Assembly (NCBI GenBank): GCA_030446945.1
Contig: JAUJMI010000270.1
Coordinates: 1 to 5,531, forward strand
Length of the DNA stretch: 5,531 bases
Reading direction: 5' to 3'
Source: Longimicrobium sp.
Lineage (GTDB): Bacteria > Gemmatimonadota > Gemmatimonadetes > Longimicrobiales > Longimicrobiaceae
The position numbers and the translations under genes are program-made. Position 1 is the stretch's first letter. Each line of letters begins with the position of its first letter. The notes beneath the pieces were generated by a model. That model was not told where the DNA came from. It made no database searches and saw only the letters and a program-made list of their open reading frames with translations. Positions 1 to 5,531 of this stretch are shown one piece after another.

Positions 1-2270
<2,270 letters not shown>

Positions 2271-2280
2271 GGGGGAGCTA

Positions 2281-2285
2281 CTCCT
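2281..2285 (-). promoter_or_regulatory. Shine-Dalgarno sequence of the left permease
   Basis: AGGAG on the minus strand, followed by 10 bases (TAGCTCCCCC) and the ATG at 2270. The spacing is at the long end of the normal range. Together with the in-frame TGA just upstream (2300..2298) it fixes the start. It also shows that this gene has its own initiation signal rather than being coupled to the upstream permease. Confidence 0.6.
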
Positions 2286-2304
2286 CGTAGTTTCGAATCA
2301 GGGG

Positions 2305-2325
2305 CTAGTTCCTAGTGACTAGTCC
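2305..2325 (+). repeat. Three tandem 7-base CTAGTNN repeats
   Basis: Contiguous heptads CTAGTTC, CTAGTGA and CTAGTCC at 2305-2311, 2312-2318 and 2319-2325. The first five bases are invariant and the last two vary. They lie 35 bases upstream of the left permease start. A related triplet in opposite orientation lies at 2603-2623, so the pair flanks the palindromic element. They resemble in form the short tandemly repeated heptanucleotide sequences known in other bacteria; role unknown. Confidence 0.7.
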
Positions 2326-2346
2326 TTTTGTGTGCCCAGACCACGG

Positions 2347-2552
2347 GTTCTTTGTCCTCCTGAAGAGAGCCGCCCTCCCCTGCATCCGCGGTGCGCTCCG
2401 CACTTCTGCGGCGACCGAAGGATCTAGCCGGCGAGGCAAGAGGCCCGTCGGTCACGACAGATCCCTCGGCACGCGCAGTAGATCCTTCGCTGAGCGCCCA
2501 GGTGTGGAGCGGGGGAGAGGACGCAGAAGCTCGCTCAGGGTGACAAAAGAAC
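2347..2552. repeat. About 206-base imperfect inverted-repeat element (REP/MITE-like)
   Basis: The two ends are inverted copies: GTTCTTTGTCCTCCTGA reading in from 2347 on the plus strand, and GTTCTTTTGTCACCCTGA reading in from 2552 on the minus strand (one inserted T, two mismatches). Further in, 2394-2426 matches the reverse complement of 2479-2511 at 25 of 33 positions without gaps, ending in a perfect 11-base arm CGAAGGATCTA (2416-2426 against 2479-2489). Left and right arms differ by a 7-base indel. The spacer is 52 bases (2427-2478). No transposase is encoded, so it would be a nonautonomous element or a REP-type repeat able to fold as a long hairpin in RNA or single-stranded DNA. I recall GAAGGATCT palindromes as common intergenic repeats in some soil bacterial genomes, but have not checked this. 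Confidence 0.65.
2416..2489. repeat. Perfect 11-base inverted repeat CGAAGGATCTA with third degenerate copy
   Basis: Core of the larger palindrome. CGAAGGATCTA at 2416-2426 is the exact reverse complement of TAGATCCTTCG at 2479-2489. A third copy, AGATCCCTCG at 2459-2468, matches AGATCCTTCG at 2480-2489 at 9 of 10 bases in direct orientation, 21 bases apart. Three copies of one motif within 74 bases suggest a protein-binding or folding unit rather than a chance palindrome. A small separate hairpin, GTGCG-CTC-CGCAC, lies outside it at 2391-2403. Confidence 0.7.
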
Positions 2553-2638
2553 GGCAGGCCCTGGTTCACCGCCCACCCACGCACCCACGCACTGCCGTTT
2601 ACTAGGCACCAGGCACTAGGCACCGAGCCCTGCCGTTC
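2549..2638 (-). terminator. Possible hairpin terminator of the ATPase-permease operon
   Basis: Directly after the permease stop (2640) the minus strand reads GAACGGCAGG (2638..2629), then, 70 bases on, the perfect inverse CCTGCCGTTC (2558..2549), followed by TTTTGTC. A third copy, AACGGCAG (2599..2592), can pair with the same downstream arm with a 34-base loop. The nearer pair plus the short T run resembles an intrinsic terminator, but the loops are long and the T run is only four bases, so efficiency is doubtful. The two competing 5' arms could also form alternative structures. Confidence 0.4.
2603..2623 (-). repeat. Three tandem 7-base GTGCCTA/G repeats
   Basis: On the minus strand the heptads are GTGCCTA, GTGCCTG and GTGCCTA (2623..2603). 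Rephased by two bases and continued, this reads CTAGTGC, CTGGTGC, CTAGTAA, so it is the same CTAGTNN type as the triplet at 2305-2325 but in inverted orientation. It begins 17 bases after the stop codon of the upstream permease, inside the loop of the putative terminator hairpin. Confidence 0.65.
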
Positions 2639-2639
2639 C

Positions 2640-5051
2640 CTACTCCGACCTCAGCGCCGCCATCGGATCCACCCGCGCGGCGCGGCGGGCGGGGAGCCAC
2701 GAAGCCAGCAGCGCCACCGCCAGCAGGAGCGCGGGGACGGCCGTAAAGGTGAGCGGGTCCGTCGCGCTGACGCCGTACAGCAGGCGGGCGAGGAGGCGCG
2801 TGGCCCCGGCGGCGAGCAGCAGTCCGATCGCCGCGCCGAGCGCCGTGATCTTGAAGCCGTGGCGCACCACCATGCGCACGACGTCGCCGGCGCGCGCGCC
2901 GAGCGCCACGCGGACCCCGATCTCGCGCGTGCGCTGGCCCACCTGGTACGCCAGCACGCCGTAGATGCCGATGCACGCCAGCAGCAGCCCCAGCACCCCG
3001 AACCCGCCGATGAAGAAGGCGGCCAGGCGCTGCGGGAAGAGGTTGACGCCGATCAGCGACTCCAGCGCCATCGCCTGCTCGGGGGCGACGTTGGCGTCCA
3101 TCGCCTGCAGCTCGCGGCGGATCGCCTCCAGCGCCACCCCTGCGGCGCCGTCGGCGCGGGCCATTACGGTGACCCCGGGGCTGTAGTTCTGCGCGGCGGA
3201 ACGGTAGAGGAAGGAGACCGGGCTCTCGCCGAAGCGCTCGTAGGTGCCGTTGGCCACCACGCCCACCACCTCCACCGGCGGGCCGTCGCCCAGACGCACG
3301 GTCTTGCCGATGGCGCTGGCCCCGGGCCACAGCCGCTGCGCCAGAGTCTGGTTGATGACCACCACCGGCGGCGCACCCTCGCGGTCCGCGGCGGTGAAGA
3401 CCCGCCCGGCGCGCAGCGGGATGCGCAGCGTGGCGAAGTAGCCGGCGTCCACGGCGTCGGTGTCGACGGTGACATCCTCCTCGCCCGGCAGGCGGAGCGA
3501 TTCGCTGTGCACGTTGCCGCTCATCGGGGGGAAGCCGGCCAACGCGGCGGAGCGCACGCCCGGCGCCGCGGCCACCCGCTCCAGCAGCCGGCGCTGGAAC
3601 GCTTCGCCGCGCATCCGGCCGTAGCCGTGCGGCTCCAGGTCCACGCGCGCTACCGCCACGCCCTCGGCCAGGAAACCGGGGTCCGCCGACAGCGAGTGCT
3701 GCAGCGTGCGGCCGAGGAGCCCGGCCACCAGCATCAGGAGCATGGCCAGGGCGAGCTGCCCCACCACGAGCCCGCTGCGCAGCCGCCCGCGCCGCGCGCC
3801 CTCGCGCGTGCCGCCGTCCTTGAGCCCCGTGAGCACGTCGGTGCGCGAGGCCTGCAGTGCCGGCATGAGCCCGAAGCCCACGCCGGTCAGCAGCGCCAGC
3901 GCCAGCGCGAAGCCCAGCACGCGCGGGTCGGGGCGCAGGTCGAACGCGACGCGGGTGGGGAAGGGCGGCTGCACGGAGGAGAGCACCCGGGTAAGCCAGA
4001 TCGTGAGCATCACGCCGGCGCCGCCGCCCAGCAGGAAGAGGAGGATGCTCTCGCCCAGCAGCTGCCGCACGAGGTTTCCGCGGCTGGCGCCCACGGCCAG
4101 GCGGATCGCCATCTCACGGCGGCGGGCCACGGCGCGGGCCAGCAGCATCCCCGCCACGTTGGTCCCGGCGATCAGGAGCACGAAGCCCGCGGTCGCCAGC
4201 AGGAGCCCCATGAACGCCGTCACCGGCATGCGCATGCCACCGGGGACGCCGGTCAGCGGCTCCACCCGCACGTCCAGCACTTTCGCGTTCGGCCGTTCCA
4301 GCGGCACGCGCGCGGCCGCCACCTTGAGCGCCGGGCCGGCCCGCTCCCGCGTCATCCCCGGGCGCAGGCGGCCGAAGAGGACGAGCGAGGCGCCGGGACC
4401 GGAGTTGACCGCCTCGTCCGGGCGGCCGATGCCCGCGGCGCCCAGCGTGACCCACACGTCCGCCACCGCGCCCACCAGCGTCCCCCGGAACTCCTTCGGC
4501 GCCACGGCGATCACGGAGAGGGGACGGCTGTCCAGGTGCACCGTGCGCCCGATCACGCCCGGGTCGCTCCCGAAGCGCGTCTGCCACAGGTGATGGCTGA
4601 TGACGGCGAGCTGCTCCTTTTCGTCCGGCCCGGTGAAGAAGCGGCCCAGCGCGGGCTTCACCCCCAGGACGTCCCAGTAGTTGCCGGAGGCGACCACGCC
4701 GGTGAGCACCTGCGCCTGTCCCGTGGCGCGCAGTGACATCTCCTCGTAGCGCTGCGCCGCCAGCCCGGTGAAGACGCCGGTGGTCGCCTCGCGGTACCCC
4801 ACGTAGCGCGGGTACGAAAAGGCGCTGTAGCCCATCGACGTCGCCTGCATCCCGCGTCGGGTCTCCTCCACCGCCACCACGCGCCCCGGCTCCGCGATGG
4901 GGAGGGGGCGCAGCAGGAGGGCGTTCACCAGCGAGAAGACGGTAGTGGTGGCGCCGATCCCCAGCGCGATGGTGGCGATGGAGACGAGCGCGAAGAGGCG
5001 GCTGCGCAGCAGCGATCGCCCCGCCAGCCGAAGCTCCCGCGCCGCGTCCAT
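2640..5051 (-). CDS. ADOP-type (duplicated MacB/FtsX) ABC transporter permease, complete, 803 aa
   Basis: Inner-membrane permease partner of the ATPase encoded just upstream. About 800 residues is twice the core of a standard FtsX/LolC-type permease and is typical of ADOP proteins. Layout: TM1 about 20-46 (IALGIGATTTVFS), periplasmic core 1 about 50-270, TMs about 279-305, 334-357 and 376-398, with the cytoplasmic FtsX motif RREMAIRLAVGAS (311-323); TM5 about 425-447, periplasmic core 2 about 450-670, then TMs about 676-704, 732-757 and 767-787, with RTREIGVRVALGA (707-719). It ends PARRAARVDPMAALRSE, the conserved C-terminus of FtsX-type permeases; the first half ends with the related PALQASRTD (397-405). 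In this family the cytoplasmic motifs contact the ATPase and the periplasmic cores handle substrate or a partner. The start overlaps the ATPase stop as TGATG and has a GAGGTGG ribosome site. No membrane-fusion protein or TolC-like gene is in the window, so the substrate is unknown. The whole frame is intact. Confidence 0.95.
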   Translation of the reverse strand: MDAARELRLAGRSLLRSRLFALVSIATIALGIGATTTVFSLVNALLLRPLPIAEPGRVVAVEETRRGMQATSMGYSAFSYPRYVGYREATTGVFTGLAAQRYEEMSLRATGQAQVLTGVVASGNYWDVLGVKPALGRFFTGPDEKEQLAVISHHLWQTRFGSDPGVIGRTVHLDSRPLSVIAVAPKEFRGTLVGAVADVWVTLGAAGIGRPDEAVNSGPGASLVLFGRLRPGMTRERAGPALKVAAARVPLERPNAKVLDVRVEPLTGVPGGMRMPVTAFMGLLLATAGFVLLIAGTNVAGMLLARAVARRREMAIRLAVGASRGNLVRQLLGESILLFLLGGGAGVMLTIWLTRVLSSVQPPFPTRVAFDLRPDPRVLGFALALALLTGVGFGLMPALQASRTDVLTGLKDGGTREGARRGRLRSGLVVGQLALAMLLMLVAGLLGRTLQHSLSADPGFLAEGVAVARVDLEPHGYGRMRGEAFQRRLLERVAAAPGVRSAALAGFPPMSGNVHSESLRLPGEEDVTVDTDAVDAGYFATLRIPLRAGRVFTAADREGAPPVVVINQTLAQRLWPGASAIGKTVRLGDGPPVEVVGVVANGTYERFGESPVSFLYRSAAQNYSPGVTVMARADGAAGVALEAIRRELQAMDANVAPEQAMALESLIGVNLFPQRLAAFFIGGFGVLGLLLACIGIYGVLAYQVGQRTREIGVRVALGARAGDVVRMVVRHGFKITALGAAIGLLLAAGATRLLARLLYGVSATDPLTFTAVPALLLAVALLASWLPARRAARVDPMAALRSE

Positions 5052-5062
5052 CAGCCCACCTC
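5049..5062 (-). promoter_or_regulatory. Stop-start overlap TGATG with Shine-Dalgarno, coupling ATPase to permease
   Basis: The ATPase TGA (5053..5051) and the permease ATG (5051..5049) share one base. GAGGTGG (5062..5056) lies five bases before the ATG, inside the last ATPase codons, and is a good ribosome binding site. Such overlaps are usual where two subunits are made in fixed ratio by translational coupling. Confidence 0.75.
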
Positions 5063-5531
5063 GAATCCGTGCCGCTCCAGCTCCGCCGCCACCGCCGACG
5101 CCCGCTCCTCGCGCACCACCCGGCCGTCGAACATGTGGATGCTGCGCTCGGCGTGCTCGGCGTAGCGCGGGTCGTGCGTCACCATGACGATGGTGGCGCC
5201 CTCGCGGTGGAGCTCCTGCAGCAGCCCCATCACCTGCTCGCCGTTGGTGGAGTCCAGATTGCCCGTGGGCTCGTCCGCCAGGAGCACGGAGGGGGTGCCG
5301 GCGATGGCGCGCGCCACGGCGACGCGCTGCTGCTGGCCGCCGGAGAGCTGCGCCGGGTAGTGCCCCACGCGGTGCCCCATCCCCACCCGCTCCAGCGCCT
5401 CGGTCACGCGCTTGTTGCGCTCGGCCGCCGGCATCCCGCGGTAGGTCAGCGGCAGCTCCACGTTCTCCTTGACGGTCAGGTCGCCGATCAGGTTGAACGC
5501 CTGGAAGATGAAGCCGATCTCGCGGTTGCGG
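5051..5531 (-). CDS. MacB/LolD/FtsE-type ABC transporter ATP-binding protein, 5' end cut by window
   Basis: Cytoplasmic ATPase that would power the adjacent permease. The visible 159 residues run from the window edge to the TGA. Motifs, numbered from the edge: Q-loop FIFQAFNLI (7-15), signature [15 protein letters not shown] (62-76), Walker B VLLADEP with catalytic Glu at 87, D-loop GNLDS (90-94), and H-loop VTHD with switch His at 119. [14 protein letters not shown] together with [10 protein letters not shown] is characteristic of the MacB/LolD/FtsE group. The family is usually 220-240 residues, so about 70-80 N-terminal residues with Walker A (P-loop) are missing only because of the window edge. 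A GTG at 5461 is internal valine, not the start, since the Q-loop lies upstream in the same frame. The C-terminus has a short extension ([16 protein letters not shown]). It overlaps the permease gene by one base. The specific member (LolD, MacB ATPase domain, other) cannot be decided. Confidence 0.95.
   Translation of the reverse strand, partial: RNREIGFIFQAFNLIGDLTVKENVELPLTYRGMPAAERNKRVTEALERVGMGHRVGHYPAQLSGGQQQRVAVARAIAGTPSVLLADEPTGNLDSTNGEQVMGLLQELHREGATIVMVTHDPRYAEHAERSIHMFDGRVVREERASAVAAELERHGFEVG

Larger units (their letters stand above)
2271..2639. other. 369-base noncoding gap between the two permease genes
   Basis: I find no convincing gene here. Two overlapping open frames of about 100 codons exist on opposite strands, but both run through inverted repeats and resemble no family I know. 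The gap contains, left to right: the left permease's ribosome binding site, three CTAGT heptads (2305-2325), a large imperfect palindrome (2347-2552), an inverted repeat that could terminate transcription of the right-hand operon (2549-2638), and three more heptads in the opposite orientation (2603-2623). A promoter for the left permease is expected here, but I could not identify a clear -10/-35 pair. Confidence 0.8.

Noticed and set aside
2271..2340. Sigma70-type promoter for the left permease
   Set aside because: No pair of -35 and -10 like hexamers at suitable spacing stood out on the minus strand. A promoter may exist, but I cannot place it.
2312..2623. Two overlapping open frames of about 100 codons in the gap (minus 2312-2623, plus 2315-2605)
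   Set aside because: Both run across the palindromic element and the heptads, have no convincing ribosome site or family resemblance, and mirror each other as expected from an inverted repeat.
2305..2623. CRISPR array
   Set aside because: The repeats are only 7 bases, contiguous without spacers, or inverted. None of the direct-repeat/spacer regularity is present.
2859..4736. Long plus-strand open frame (625 codons) opposite the right permease
   Set aside because: Same character (H, R, Q, A and G-rich, no membrane segments or motifs), fully antisense to a conserved permease.
5051..5461. ATPase starting at the GTG codon at 5461
   Set aside because: The frame remains open to the window edge and encodes the conserved Q-loop upstream of it, so this codon is internal.

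Overview
This is a high-GC bacterial window. All three genes I can support lie on the minus strand: a partial ABC-transporter ATPase (right edge), a complete 803-residue duplicated-FtsX permease, and a second permease of the same architecture that runs off the left edge. The permeases have the long MacB-like 'duplicated' layout (periplasmic core plus FtsX module, twice) that NCBI/TIGRFAM calls ADOP, a family expanded in Acidobacteriota and also common in Gemmatimonadota. Coding GC is very high. The intergenic repeat style (GAAGGATCTA palindromes, CTAGT-type heptads) reminds me of Longimicrobium-like Gemmatimonadota. That is recollection, not a search result, and an acidobacterium is also possible.

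Reading in the direction of transcription (right to left): positions 5531 to 5051 hold the ATPase, without its Walker A region, which lies outside the window. Its TGA overlaps the permease ATG by one base (TGATG at 5053..5049), so the two are almost certainly one translationally coupled operon encoding a MacB/LolCDE/FtsEX-type (type VII) exporter or mechanotransducer. The complete permease ends at 2640. A 369-base noncoding gap (2271-2639) follows. It holds a hairpin that could end the upstream transcript, two triplets of 7-base CTAGT repeats in opposite orientation at its two sides, and between them a roughly 206-base imperfect inverted-repeat (REP/MITE-like) element. The second permease starts at 2270 with its own Shine-Dalgarno sequence and continues past position 1, missing about 50 C-terminal residues.

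Functionally, ATPase plus permease 2 form a plausible working transporter: the ATPase dimer would drive the FtsX-type membrane protein, whose two periplasmic domains move substrate or a partner on the outer face of the inner membrane. Permease 1 has no ATPase next to it in the window. It could borrow the neighbouring ATPase or have its own beyond the left edge. The substrate cannot be read from the sequence. I see no novel multi-gene system. The least explained part is the repeat-rich intergenic region.
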